A program made the position numbers and the translations under genes. A stretch of 64,000 nt of DNA from Bryobacterales bacterium. Lineage in GTDB: Bacteria; Acidobacteriota; Terriglobia; Bryobacterales; Bryobacteraceae. Shown here piece by piece: positions 20,176-28,295 of the stretch. The notes under the pieces are model-generated. The model was not told where the DNA came from. It saw only the letters and a program-made list of their open reading frames with translations, and did no database searches. The stretch lies in contig JADKID010000023.1 of NCBI GenBank assembly GCA_016721425.1, forward strand, positions 1 to 64,000, written 5' to 3'. Each line of letters starts with the position of its first letter. Position 1 is the stretch's first letter.

Positions 20176-21120
20176 CTACAGCACAGCCATCCACTCCGCC
20201 GTCCGCCGCACTCCGTCCTCAAAAGTGGTCAGCGGCTGATACCCCAGCATCGTTTGCGCCTTCGCGATGGACGCAAAAGTGACCGCCATGTCGCCGGGTT
20301 GCACCGCCATCTGTTCGATCACCGCCGCCCGGCCCACGACGCGCTCCACGGTGGCGATCATGTCGCGCAGCAGCACCGGATGAGAGTTGCCCAGGTTGAA
20401 CACCTCGTAGGGGCGACCCAAAACCAGAGCGCTCAGAATGCCGCTGACGATGTCGTCGACGTAAGTGTAATCCCGCCCGCTCTGGCCGTCTCCGAACATC
20501 TGGATGGGCTGGCCGGCGCGGATCTTCCCGATGAACTTCCGGATGGCCAGATCCGGGCGCTGGCGCGGCCCGTAGACGGTGAACAGGCGCAGGCAGGCCA
20601 TCTGCATCCCGTAAAGATGCGAGTAGGCGTGGCAGATGGCCTCGCCCGCGATCTTCGTCGCGGCATACGGCGAGATGGGCTGTTGCAGCGCGTCGTCCTC
20701 GCGGAACGGTACATGAGAAGTCGCGCCATACACCGAACTGGACGAGGCGAACACAAAACGCCGGATGCCGTGCCGCCGCGCACATTCCAGCAACACGGTC
20801 GTACCCTCGCAGTTCACCCGCTGATACAGCACCGGCGCCTCCAGTGAGGGCCGCACGCCAGCCCGCGCCGCCAGATGAATCACGGCCTGCGGTTGAAAAC
20901 GGCTCATCAGCCGCTCCACGGCCGCCTCATCGCAGATGTCGCCCTGCTCAAACTCCAGCGCGCCGGCCTGCCGGACATCCTCAAGGTTGCGGAGCTTCTG
21001 CGCGGGCGGGTAGTAATCGTTCAGATCATCCAGCACGGCCACGGCATGGCCGTCCCGCAGAAGCCGGGCGCTGACATGAGAGCCAATGAATCCGGCGCCC
21101 CCTGTGACCAGTACTCTCAA
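20176..21120 (-). CDS. NAD-dependent nucleotide-sugar epimerase (UDP-glucuronate 4-epimerase-like SDR)
   Basis: A 314-residue extended SDR. The N-terminal NAD motif is MRVLVTGGAGFIGSHVSARL. The catalytic Ser-Ser and Tyr-x3-Lys appear as FASSSSVYG and ISPYAATKIAGE. The C-terminal sugar site includes RLFTVYGPRQRPDLAI and MFGDGQSGRDYTYVDDIV. The GPRQRPDLA segment and DGxxxRDYTYVDD motif match UDP-glucuronate 4-epimerases such as Cap1J/LspL. Specificity remains inferred. It overlaps the upstream 2-epimerase gene by 4 bases and closes a three-gene minus-strand operon. Confidence 0.85.
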   Translation of the reverse strand: MRVLVTGGAGFIGSHVSARLLRDGHAVAVLDDLNDYYPPAQKLRNLEDVRQAGALEFEQGDICDEAAVERLMSRFQPQAVIHLAARAGVRPSLEAPVLYQRVNCEGTTVLLECARRHGIRRFVFASSSSVYGATSHVPFREDDALQQPISPYAATKIAGEAICHAYSHLYGMQMACLRLFTVYGPRQRPDLAIRKFIGKIRAGQPIQMFGDGQSGRDYTYVDDIVSGILSALVLGRPYEVFNLGNSHPVLLRDMIATVERVVGRAAVIEQMAVQPGDMAVTFASIAKAQTMLGYQPLTTFEDGVRRTAEWMAVL

Positions 21121-22268
21121 TCCAGAAACACTCCATTGGCGATCACGTCTGAGATGCGCCGGCTGGCCTGCCCGTCCCCGTAGGGATTGTGCGTCATCGA
21201 CATGCGCTGGTACTGCCCGGCATCGTCCAGCAAAGCGCCTGCCTCGGCCAGGATCTTCTCTCCATCGGTGCCCACCAGCCGCACCGTGCCAGCCTCCACA
21301 GCCTCCGGCCGTTCCGTCTTCTCCCGCAGCACCAGCACCGGCTTGCCGAGCGAGGGCGCCTCCTCCTGCACGCCGCCCGAATCCGTGAGTATCAGATAGG
21401 AGCGCTGCATCAGATCCACAAACGGAACATAATCCAGCGGGGCGATCAGATGAACATTGGGCAGCCCGCCCAGCAGCGCTTCCGCCGGTTGACGCACGTT
21501 TGGATTGGGGTGAACCGGGTAGATGATCTGAACATCGGGCCGCAGGGCCAACTGCCCAACCGCCCGGTAGAGCCGCGTCAGGCCATCGCCGAAATTCTCG
21601 CGGCGGTGAGCGGTAACCAACACCAGCTTGCGGCCGGGCTCCAGCGCCACGCCCTGATATCCGGTCAACTCGCCCGCCTGCAGCCTGTCCCGCACATGCA
21701 AAACGGCGTCGATACCCGAGTTGCCGGTGATGAAGATGGCCGCATCGTCCACTCCGTCGGCGCGCAGGTTGCCGGCTGAGGAGGAAGTCGGCGCAAAGTG
21801 CAGCTTGGCCAGGCGCGTGGTGAGCACGCGGTTCAGCTCTTCGGGAAACGGCTGCCAGAGGTCGCCGGTGCGCAGCCCCGCCTCCACATGGCCCACCGCG
21901 ATACGGTGATAGAAGGCTGCCAGCGCGCCGCAGAACGTGGTGGTGGTATCGCCCTGCACAATGACCAGATCCGGCTTTTCGGCCAGCAGCACCGGCTCCA
22001 GCGCCGCGATGATGCGCGCAGTCGATTGCGAGAGCGTCTGGTTGGGACGCATCACGTTCAAATCGTGATCCGGCTGGACCTGAAATAAGGCCAGCACCTG
22101 ATCCAGCATCTCTCTGTGCTGCGCGGTGACGCAGACCTTTACGTCAAACTCGTCCGGCCGGGTCCGCATATGCAGCACGATGGGGCAGAGCTTGATCGCC
22201 TCGGGCCGTGTGCCAAAGATGAAAAGGACACGCTGGCGGTGGCGTGGGGTGGGTTTGGTGAAAGCCAT
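21117..22268 (-). CDS. wecB: UDP-N-acetylglucosamine 2-epimerase (non-hydrolysing)
   Basis: A 383-residue GT-B-fold epimerase. Diagnostic stretches are VLFIFGTRPEAIKLCPIV near the start, VCVTAQHREMLDQVL, VIVQGDTTTTFCGALAAFY and GHVEAGLRTGDLWQPFPEE. In the C-terminal domain are LVTAHRRENFGDGL and LTDSGGVQEEAPSLGKPVLV. The enzyme interconverts UDP-GlcNAc and UDP-ManNAc. Together with the adjacent dehydrogenase it could make a uronic-acid sugar donor, though the dehydrogenase looks more like a GDP-mannose type. Length is normal for WecB/MnaA. Confidence 0.93.
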   Translation of the reverse strand: MAFTKPTPRHRQRVLFIFGTRPEAIKLCPIVLHMRTRPDEFDVKVCVTAQHREMLDQVLALFQVQPDHDLNVMRPNQTLSQSTARIIAALEPVLLAEKPDLVIVQGDTTTTFCGALAAFYHRIAVGHVEAGLRTGDLWQPFPEELNRVLTTRLAKLHFAPTSSSAGNLRADGVDDAAIFITGNSGIDAVLHVRDRLQAGELTGYQGVALEPGRKLVLVTAHRRENFGDGLTRLYRAVGQLALRPDVQIIYPVHPNPNVRQPAEALLGGLPNVHLIAPLDYVPFVDLMQRSYLILTDSGGVQEEAPSLGKPVLVLREKTERPEAVEAGTVRLVGTDGEKILAEAGALLDDAGQYQRMSMTHNPYGDGQASRRISDVIANGVFLD

Positions 22269-22288
22269 TGCTACTATTCAGTCTAGCT

Positions 22289-23656
22289 TCAGCGTCCGGC
22301 GCGGCGAGTGCCCCGGGGGCACGCCCCGCCATGCAGCCGGAGCACGGGTTTGCCGCAAGCCTGGATCAGAGCTTCGTCTTCCGGCGTGGGTTCCTGCGTC
22401 AGCACGATCTCATCAGCCCAAGCCACCAACTCGGCAACAGAGGCCGCCATCTGCTGCCCGATGCGCGGCAACGCAGTGAGCAGAAAGTTCAGATTGGTGC
22501 CAAAGATGGCATCGAGGCGCACATGGGAGTCATAAACACGCCAGACTCGGCCAGCGGCCAGTAACTGCTCCAACAGTGGGATCACGGGGCTCTCCCGTAA
22601 ATCATCCGTGTCTTCCTTGAAGGCCAACCCGTAGACGCCGATCCGCTCCCCGGGTAGACATAAAGTGCGCCGGATGGCCCGCGCCAAGTGGGCCTCGTTG
22701 CTGGACAGCACGGATTCCAGCATCGGCAGTTGGAGCTCCAGGCGCCGCGCCCTGTACGTGAGAGCCCGCAGATCTTTCGGCAAACACGAACCCCCAAACG
22801 CAAAACCAGAACGCAGATAGGCAGCCGAGGCGTTCAGCTTGGTGTCTTTCACCAGCGTGGCCATCACCTCCTCGCCATCGATGCCAAGAGCACCGGCAAT
22901 GGCCCCGATCTCGTTGGCGAAGCTGATCTTGACGGCGTGAAAAGCGTTGCAGGCATACTTGATCAATTCCGCCGCGCGCAGCGAGGTCAGACACGGCTCC
23001 ACTGGCAGACCAGCGTACAGACCGGCCACGCGGCGGGCCGCTGCTTCATCCTCACTGCCCACCACCAGCAACGCCGGCTCCATCGAATCCCGCACGGCCG
23101 AGCCCTCGCGCAGAAACTCCGGATTGGCCACCACTTTTACCATCGGGTGGCGGCGCAGACTTTCGAGCACAACATCCTCACACGTGCCCGGATAAGCCGT
23201 GCTGCGGACAGCCACAATCAGCGGCTTCTCGCGCCCGTCCAGCAACGGCGCGATCTTCAAAGAGACGCGGCGCAGTTGCTCCACGCTCATGTTCCCGTTG
23301 GGTTCCGAGGGTGTGCCTACGCAGAGGAAAACCACGTCAGCGCCAAGCAGAGCCTCCGCCATGTTCGTCGTGGCGCGCAGCTTGCCGGACGCACGCGCAG
23401 CCGCTAGCATCTCCGGCAGGCCTGGTTCACAGAACGGCGCTTTGCCTTGATTGACGGCCAGCACTTTGTACTCATCCCGGTCCACGCCGATGACATCGTG
23501 GCCAAGCTGCGCCAGGCACGCCGCGCTCACGCAGCCAACGTACCCCAAACCCACCACGGCAATCTGCGCGGGAAATGCGACCGGGTTTTCCAACGGGGCC
23601 TGATAGAACACGTTGTCAGCATACCTTCCGGAGGTGGTTTCTTTCCACGCCGGCAC
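22289..23656 (-). CDS. Nucleotide-sugar 6-dehydrogenase, GDP-mannose dehydrogenase (AlgD)-like
   Basis: A 455-residue UDP-glucose/GDP-mannose dehydrogenase-family enzyme. The NAD motif is IAVVGLGYVGCVSAACLAQ. The central part has FLCVGTPSEPNG, VRSTAYPGT, ANPEFLREGSAV and IKYACNAFHAVKISFANEIG. The catalytic Cys is in FAFGGSCLPKDLRALTYRA, followed by YGLAFKEDTDDLRESP. The NPEFLREGSA/NAFHAVKISFANE/GGSCLPKDLRAL set is closest to AlgD-type enzymes, but WecC-like activity is not excluded given the adjacent 2-epimerase. It begins the minus-strand operon and is divergent from the DnaB-like gene. Confidence 0.85.
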   Translation of the reverse strand: MPAWKETTSGRYADNVFYQAPLENPVAFPAQIAVVGLGYVGCVSAACLAQLGHDVIGVDRDEYKVLAVNQGKAPFCEPGLPEMLAAARASGKLRATTNMAEALLGADVVFLCVGTPSEPNGNMSVEQLRRVSLKIAPLLDGREKPLIVAVRSTAYPGTCEDVVLESLRRHPMVKVVANPEFLREGSAVRDSMEPALLVVGSEDEAAARRVAGLYAGLPVEPCLTSLRAAELIKYACNAFHAVKISFANEIGAIAGALGIDGEEVMATLVKDTKLNASAAYLRSGFAFGGSCLPKDLRALTYRARRLELQLPMLESVLSSNEAHLARAIRRTLCLPGERIGVYGLAFKEDTDDLRESPVIPLLEQLLAAGRVWRVYDSHVRLDAIFGTNLNFLLTALPRIGQQMAASVAELVAWADEIVLTQEPTPEDEALIQACGKPVLRLHGGACPRGTRRAGR

Positions 23657-23700
23657 TACGATTCTTCCTCGTGGAAGGCAGTGCGGAGCAGTTACCGGAC

Positions 23701-23827
23701 AGTTGTGATAACCGGGACGCTATGGTGGCGCTAAGTAGACGCCATGGTGGCGCTATGTAGACGCTATCCCGGCGCAAGTCTTCGTGTAAGTAATTTAGAA
23801 TCAGTGAAGTACAGGGTTATCACAACT
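23701..23827. promoter_or_regulatory. Perfect 13-bp inverted repeat in divergent promoter region
   Basis: AGTTGTGATAACC at 23701-23713 and its exact reverse complement GGTTATCACAACT at 23815-23827 bracket 101 bases. These include the 22-bp tandem repeats and an AT-richer stretch. TTATCACA resembles a DnaA box with one C missing. The element lies between the divergent dehydrogenase operon and the DnaB-like gene. It could be a replication origin or a two-site operator controlling both directions. Confidence 0.6.
23716..23780. repeat. Iteron-like 22-bp tandem repeats (about 2.9 copies)
   Basis: Units begin at 23716, 23738 and 23760. Units 1 and 2 match at 20 of 22 positions (core GACGCTATGGTGGCGCTA). 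The third is shorter and more diverged (GACGCTATCCCGGCGC). A 22-bp period, two helical turns, is typical of plasmid iterons bound by Rep proteins. With DnaB-like, primase and ParA genes directly downstream, an origin is a reasonable inference. Only three units are present. Confidence 0.55.
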
Positions 23828-23908
23828 CTAACTAGTTTTAACCAGTTCTAACACACGCTGCACTGGCCCGAGGGCCGCGCAGCTGTGCCCTATACTACCC
23901 AAGGCGTC

Positions 23909-25186
23909 ATGCGTACGTATAGCCTCGAATCAGAGTTTCTCGACCCGGGGACGGAACAGAGACTGCTGGCTGCCATTGCCGGCGACTTGAATCTCTATTG
24001 GCAATTACAGGATTTACTGCCCGAAGGGAGTTTTTGTGTGGAGTCCGCCAAGTGGGCGGAGTTTCGTGATGCGGTGAGTGCAGGAAACGCCCCAGCGGGG
24101 CCGCCAGTGGAGCCCAGCACAGATCCGCGAGCCGATGCGGTGCGTCTGGCCGATCTGTACCAGCGCCGGCTTCTGGCCGGATTGCAGGAGCGTCTGGCCG
24201 ACGCGCTGTTTGATGAGACCCGTCCGGCGGCGGCAGTGGCTGCGTTGCTGGAGGAAGAGGCCGCCGCCGTCCGCGGCCATGTGCGCGAAACTGCAACCGG
24301 AATCGCCCTTTCCGGATGCGGCCTGCTGGATGACGCGCTGGCGCTGGCCCGCCAACGTCTGGCGCGGCGCAAAGCCACGGGAAAGCCGTGCAGCGGCATC
24401 GCGACGGGCCTCGGACGGCTCGATCAGATTCTGAACGGTTTCAACGAAGGATTACATGTGCTGGCGGCCGGGCCGGGGGTGGGCAAGACTACCATTTGTA
24501 CGCAGTGGGCTCTGCACGCCGCAGCCTGCCAGGTGCCAGTGGTGTATGTGACCTATGAGAACTCGCCGCAAAGCCTGGTTCTGAAGATGGTGTGCAGCCG
24601 GGCCGGGTTGTCTCCGTCCCAGGTGGAGCGCGGGTTTGCTGATCTCACGGTGCTGGAAGAGGCAGCGGCCGCGCTGCGCGAGCCGTTGAGCCTGGTGTCC
24701 CTAATGGAGGGCACGTCGCAGATGACGGTCTCGCAAGTGCGCGGCAAGGCACTGCAGGCCCGCGATCGCGCCGGCTCCGAACAAGTGTTGATTGTCTTCG
24801 ACTATCTGCAAAGGGCGGCTCACGGCAAAGGCTACGAGCAGTTGCGGCACAATGTCTCTGCCATGGCCGGAGAGTTGCGCGAGATGGCCAGCCGCCTGCA
24901 ATCGCCTGTCATCGCGATCTCGTCGCAAAATCGCAGCGTTGGCGATTATGGCCGCGGCGGCAGCGCCCAGCTCGATTCGCTGAAAGAATCCGGTGATCTG
25001 GAGTATGCGGCCGATTCCGTGCTCTTCCTGACCCAGGCGCGGGAACGCACGGCCACCGATCCCGCCCGGGCGATTGATCTGGTGGTAGTGAAAAACCGCT
25101 TTGGCGGAACGGGGACGGTGCCTCTGATCTTCCGCCCGGATACGGGCGTTTTTCGCGAAGAGGTTCCGCTGACCAGTGCGCGGTGA
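23909..25186 (+). CDS. DnaB-like replicative helicase / RecA-fold ATPase
   Basis: About 425 residues from the ATG at 23909 (a GTG 24 bases earlier is possible). The C-terminal half is a DnaB C-domain. Walker A is HVLAAGPGVGKTT (about residues 183-195), then VVYVTYENSPQSLVLKM. Walker B is VLIVFDYLQRAAHGKGYEQL, then VIAISSQNRSVGDYG and LKESGDLEYAADSVLFL. The last region matches the arginine-finger/H4 region of DnaB (KESGxIEqDAD type). The N-terminal half is helical and shorter than in DnaB, so this may be a plasmid or phage helicase variant. It overlaps the primase gene by 11 bases, indicating a coupled replication module. Confidence 0.8.
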   Translation: MRTYSLESEFLDPGTEQRLLAAIAGDLNLYWQLQDLLPEGSFCVESAKWAEFRDAVSAGNAPAGPPVEPSTDPRADAVRLADLYQRRLLAGLQERLADALFDETRPAAAVAALLEEEAAAVRGHVRETATGIALSGCGLLDDALALARQRLARRKATGKPCSGIATGLGRLDQILNGFNEGLHVLAAGPGVGKTTICTQWALHAAACQVPVVYVTYENSPQSLVLKMVCSRAGLSPSQVERGFADLTVLEEAAAALREPLSLVSLMEGTSQMTVSQVRGKALQARDRAGSEQVLIVFDYLQRAAHGKGYEQLRHNVSAMAGELREMASRLQSPVIAISSQNRSVGDYGRGGSAQLDSLKESGDLEYAADSVLFLTQARERTATDPARAIDLVVVKNRFGGTGTVPLIFRPDTGVFREEVPLTSAR

Positions 25187-26120
25187 AACTCTGTCGGCGG
25201 TTGAGCTCGCCGCCGCCAGGCCGATGCGCGGCGAGGGCGGCCGGGTGCTGCGCGCGTTCTGTCCGTTTCATCAATCCGATACGCAGCGCAGCCTGCGTGT
25301 GGACGCGGTCTCCGGGCGCTTCTTCTGTTTTGCCTGCGGAGTGTGGGGCTTTACCGAGACGGCGCGGGAAGAGTGGACGGCGCAGAAGAAGCAGGAGGCT
25401 GCCACTTCCCTGCCCCGCGGCAGGGTTCGTCTTCCGCCGCTTCCACCGCCGGAACCGGAGTTTACCTCCGATACCGAACTCCTCGAAGATTGGATGGCGG
25501 CTTACCGCGAAATGCTGCCGGGCAGCACGGGTGAGGCGTATCTGCAAAGCCGCGGGATTCCGCTGGCCGTGGCGCAGCGCTGCGGGTTGGGCTATGCCGG
25601 CCCCGGCGATTGGGCGCACCGCGACGAACGCGGCCGGCCGCTGCGGGACTGGTGCGGAGGCCGGTTGGTATTTCCGCACACCACCCCGGACGGGCGGCTG
25701 GTCAATCTCTACGGGCGCGCCGTCGGGGCCGATGTGCCGAAAGCGTATCGGCACGACCATCTGGCCGGGGCGAAGGGTTACTTTCTGGGCGCCGGCCTGG
25801 CGGGCGGCTCGGATCTGCCGCTACATGTGTGTGAGGGTCCCTTTGATGCGCTCAGCCTGCGCGCCGCCGGCGTGGGGCGCGTGGTGGCTATCTTCGGCGT
25901 TCATGGGTGGCGCTGGACGTGGGCTCGCGAGGTGAAGGAGATTGTCTTTGCGCTCGATGCCGACCCGGCCGGCCAGACGGTCTGGCACGCGCTGGCCCGA
26001 GCTGCGCGACTGCGCGGCAAGCGGGTGGGCTTTCTGCCGCCCGAGTCCTACGGTGGCTGCAAGGATGTGAGCGAGGCGTGGGCCGCCGGGCGTCTGACCG
26101 GAGTGGCGATTCCTAGCTAG
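25176..26120 (+). CDS. DnaG-like primase with CHC2 zinc finger and Toprim domain
   Basis: A 314-residue protein starting at a GTG inside the end of the DnaB-like gene. A zinc finger of CHC2 type is visible: Cys29 and His32 (FCPFHQ) and Cys51 and Cys54 (FFCFACGVWGF). A DnaG core-like GRLVFPHTTPDGRLVNLYGR follows. The Toprim motifs are LHVCEGPFDALSL (Glu220) and FALDADPAGQ (Asp261, Asp263). No helicase-binding C-terminal domain is present, so it is shorter than chromosomal DnaG. It probably primes replication of an extrachromosomal or integrated element together with its neighbour. Confidence 0.8.
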   Translation: MRGETLSAVELAAARPMRGEGGRVLRAFCPFHQSDTQRSLRVDAVSGRFFCFACGVWGFTETAREEWTAQKKQEAATSLPRGRVRLPPLPPPEPEFTSDTELLEDWMAAYREMLPGSTGEAYLQSRGIPLAVAQRCGLGYAGPGDWAHRDERGRPLRDWCGGRLVFPHTTPDGRLVNLYGRAVGADVPKAYRHDHLAGAKGYFLGAGLAGGSDLPLHVCEGPFDALSLRAAGVGRVVAIFGVHGWRWTWAREVKEIVFALDADPAGQTVWHALARAARLRGKRVGFLPPESYGGCKDVSEAWAAGRLTGVAIPS

Positions 26121-26127
26121 CCAGCCA

Positions 26128-26186
26128 AACATTCAGACTACTGGACAGGCAGACAGTCAAACATCTGGACAGTTGAACAGTTGGGG
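26128..26186. repeat. Clustered short repeats upstream of parA (candidate centromere)
   Basis: The segment is made of imperfect repeats of short words (AACATTCAGAC, GGACAGGCAGAC, AACATCTGGACAG, TTGAACAGTTGG) between the primase stop and the ParA start. Related words recur at 26895-26950, 27091-27129, 27195-27237 and 43141-43170. In ParA/RHH partition systems the DNA site is a cluster of short degenerate repeats next to the operon, which fits this arrangement. Assignment as a partition site is inference. Confidence 0.45.
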
Positions 26187-26218
26187 AGTATTCTGGTGGG
26201 TATGGGAGCGCCCCAGCC

Positions 26219-26833
26219 ATGATTCTCACCGTTGCCTCGTTCAAGGGCGGCGTCGGCAAGACGACCACCGCCATTCACCTGGCCGCCTATTTTGCCCGCC
26301 AGGCGCCCACCGTGTTGATTGACGGAGATCCGAACCGCAGTTCGACGTCGTGGGCGGCGCGAGGCAAGCCGGATTTCGAAGTAGCGCCGGAGTCTCAGAT
26401 TGCGATCTATGCGCGTAAGGCGGAGCACCTCATCATCGATACGAAGGCGAGGCCCGATCCTGCGGATTTGCAGGCGCTGGCCAGCGGCTGCGACCTGCTG
26501 ATCCTGCCTTGCACGCCGGACCCCTTCGCGCTCGACGCACTACTGCTGACGATTGAGGCCCTACAGACGCTGGGTAATGACCGCTACCGCATCCTGCTGA
26601 CCGTGGTTCCGCCGCGGCCCATGCCGGACGGGGACAACGCCCGCCAAACGCTGATCAACGCCGGGTTGCCGCTCTTTGAGCGGGACATCCGGCGCACCGT
26701 GGCGTTTCAACGGGCCGCGCTCGAGGGCGGCACGGTGGATTGCGTGCGCAATAGCGACTCCGCCGGGTTGGCCTGGCGCGACTATGAGGCCGTGGCCGAG
26801 GAAGTGGAGGCTCTGTATGGGCAAAAAGCTTGA
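26219..26833 (+). CDS. parA: ParA-family partition ATPase
   Basis: A 204-residue deviant-Walker ATPase. The N-terminus is ILTVASFKGGVGKTTTAIHLA, with the signature Lys9 and Walker Lys15. Then come VLIDGDPNRSSTSWAARG (Asp switch), HLIIDTKARPDPADL and LLILPCTPDPFALDAL. The small size and lack of an N-terminal HTH match type Ib (ParF-like) partition ATPases rather than chromosomal ParA. The next gene, overlapping it by 17 bases, encodes a small DNA-binding partner. It would segregate a plasmid or integrated element. Confidence 0.9.
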   Translation: MILTVASFKGGVGKTTTAIHLAAYFARQAPTVLIDGDPNRSSTSWAARGKPDFEVAPESQIAIYARKAEHLIIDTKARPDPADLQALASGCDLLILPCTPDPFALDALLLTIEALQTLGNDRYRILLTVVPPRPMPDGDNARQTLINAGLPLFERDIRRTVAFQRAALEGGTVDCVRNSDSAGLAWRDYEAVAEEVEALYGQKA

Positions 26834-27122
26834 TGAACCAAGGGTGAGCCCGTTTGACGCGCTGCGGATTGCGCGTTTGGCCAAAGTGGCGCCGGATGTT
26901 CAGACGGTTGAACAGCCAGACATCCAAACAGTGAAACAGCCAGATGTCTTGGTAACCGGGCTGGCCAAGAGCCGTGATCCGCGATATGTCAAGTTCACCA
27001 CCTATATCCCGCGAGAGATGCACCTGCGGGCCAAGAGCCGCCTGGTGAGCCAGGGCAGGGAATTGAGCGATCTGGTAGCGGAACTGTTGGATGGCTGGCT
27101 GGCTAAACAGGCAGATGTCTAG
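26817..27122 (+). CDS. Small ribbon-helix-helix-like partition partner (ParG-like)
   Basis: 101 residues from the ATG at 26817, preceded by GGAGG 6-7 bases upstream. The same frame is open upstream, but only as an antisense-like translation of parA. The C-terminal part (about 55-100) has YVKFTTYIPREMHLRAKSRL and a predicted helix-turn-helix of RHH type. The N-terminal flexible part contains repeats of D-[VI]-Q-T-V-[EK]-Q-P, encoded by DNA of the same short-repeat family seen around parA. In type Ib systems such a protein binds the centromere and stimulates ParA. Overlap with parA supports the pairing. Confidence 0.65.
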   Translation: MGKKLDEPRVSPFDALRIARLAKVAPDVQTVEQPDIQTVKQPDVLVTGLAKSRDPRYVKFTTYIPREMHLRAKSRLVSQGRELSDLVAELLDGWLAKQADV

Positions 27123-27237
27123 CTGTTTGCGCTGTCTGCCCTCGCGCCCCCCCCCACCGGGGGCGTCCCAAGCGATCCCGGCCACCGTTCCCTCCAGTTG
27201 TCTAGCTGTTCAGATGTCTAAACATTGAAACATCTAA
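27091..27237. repeat. Further copies of the CAGATGTCTAGCTGTT repeat family
   Basis: GGCTAAACAGGCAGATGTC runs into TAGCTGTT at the 3' end of the RHH gene. About 70 bases later GTTGTCTAGCTGTTCAGATG and then AAACATTGAAACATCTAA occur. A run of nine C residues at 27149-27157 lies between them. These are the same short words found upstream of parA. Confidence 0.5.
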
Positions 27238-27259
27238 TTCCAAACCGGCCAGTTGCCCT

Positions 27260-27802
27260 ATGCCAGCCACCCCCACCTACGGACATCGCATCCCCGCCGC
27301 GCTCGAGGCTCTTCGCCAGTCCACCAGCCGGTGGATCGATCGCCGCCAGTTGGAGGAGTTGCTCGGCGTCTCCAAAACCGTGGCCTGGCGCGTATTGCGG
27401 CACTGCGGCGGCGAGGCCGGCCCCGGCGGCGCTCTCATTTGCGACCGGATGGCGCTGATAGACCGCCTCGAGGCGCTGCGGCGGGAGGGCGGTCCGCTGG
27501 ATCGCGAGATTCGGCGCCACGACCGGCTGGCGGAGTTCCTTCAGCGCATCCGCCCGCAGGTCCTGGCAAATCTCACCGATGTGGCCAGGGACGAACAGGC
27601 GCTGGAGATGCTCAGCAGCCGGTTCCAGTCGCTACCGGCCAATGTCCAACTGACCCGGTCCAGTCTCCACATCGACTTTGCCGGAGCGAACGGGTTTCTC
27701 GAAGCCGTGGGCGCGCTCATCTACGCTCTCCACAATGACTTCGAGAAGATCCGCGACTACATTGAGCAGGACTCCCAGTCCTCGCCCGCCAAACTCCCCT
27801 AG
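27260..27802 (+). CDS. Hypothetical HTH-containing protein
   Basis: A 180-residue soluble protein. Residues about 20-65 (STSRWIDRRQLEELLGVSKT, VAWRVLRHCG) look like a helix-turn-helix of AraC/MarR-like geometry. The rest is helical, with no motif I recognise. It follows the ParA/RHH pair after a spacer that carries short repeats. It could be a regulator or accessory replication protein of the same element. The ATG at 27260 is the first good start; no strong ribosome binding site is visible. Confidence 0.5.
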   Translation: MPATPTYGHRIPAALEALRQSTSRWIDRRQLEELLGVSKTVAWRVLRHCGGEAGPGGALICDRMALIDRLEALRREGGPLDREIRRHDRLAEFLQRIRPQVLANLTDVARDEQALEMLSSRFQSLPANVQLTRSSLHIDFAGANGFLEAVGALIYALHNDFEKIRDYIEQDSQSSPAKLP

Positions 27803-28295
27803 CACCAGCGCCCGGCCGCGCTTTCCGGGGAGTACATACTCATCAGTTTGGAAAGGCTATGCAATTGCTACATGACTGCAGGTTCTCCTGCGATACGTGT
27901 ATCGGCAGGGTGCCTGATCAACGAAATCGATAGGGGCAGTCTCAGGGTATGACGATGGAATGGCGCGCACACCGGCAAATGTATGACAGCGGGCGGCAAA
28001 CGCCCAACGGCCGCAGACCGGTAGTACTTGCCCCCTCAACCCTAGCTCAACCCCTGCATTACCACTAAGGAATATTCCGCGATTTACGGACATAGTCCCC
28101 TTAGTACTCTCATCCCACCGTCTCTCTCTGACGATCGAGCCAGTGTATAGAAGCTCCGTGGGACGACCCAGACAGTTGGAAGGACGCGACATCGATACGC
28201 TGCCAACAGCTGTTTGTGAATGAAACTACTTTGTTCCACTGATGGCGGTGCCAGTGATGGTGGCCATGAAAGCTCCGTACGAAGGGTAGGTAAGT
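27803..28295. other. Intergenic region before the subtilase
   Basis: I find no credible gene in these 493 bases. Short frames exist but code Arg/Ser-rich nonsense. Composition is less GC-rich than the flanks. AAGCTCCGT occurs twice (about 28150 and 28271). The last bases, GGGTAGGTAAGT, form only a weak ribosome binding site for the protease ATG. Confidence 0.4.

Noticed and set aside
23716..23780. Short tandem repeats as a CRISPR array
   Set aside because: The units are directly adjacent with no spacers, only about three copies exist, and no cas genes are nearby. An iteron-like reading fits better.
27149..27157. A run of nine C residues as a phase-variation tract
   Set aside because: It lies outside any coding region, after the RHH gene stop, and not in a recognisable promoter spacer, so there is no support for a switching role.
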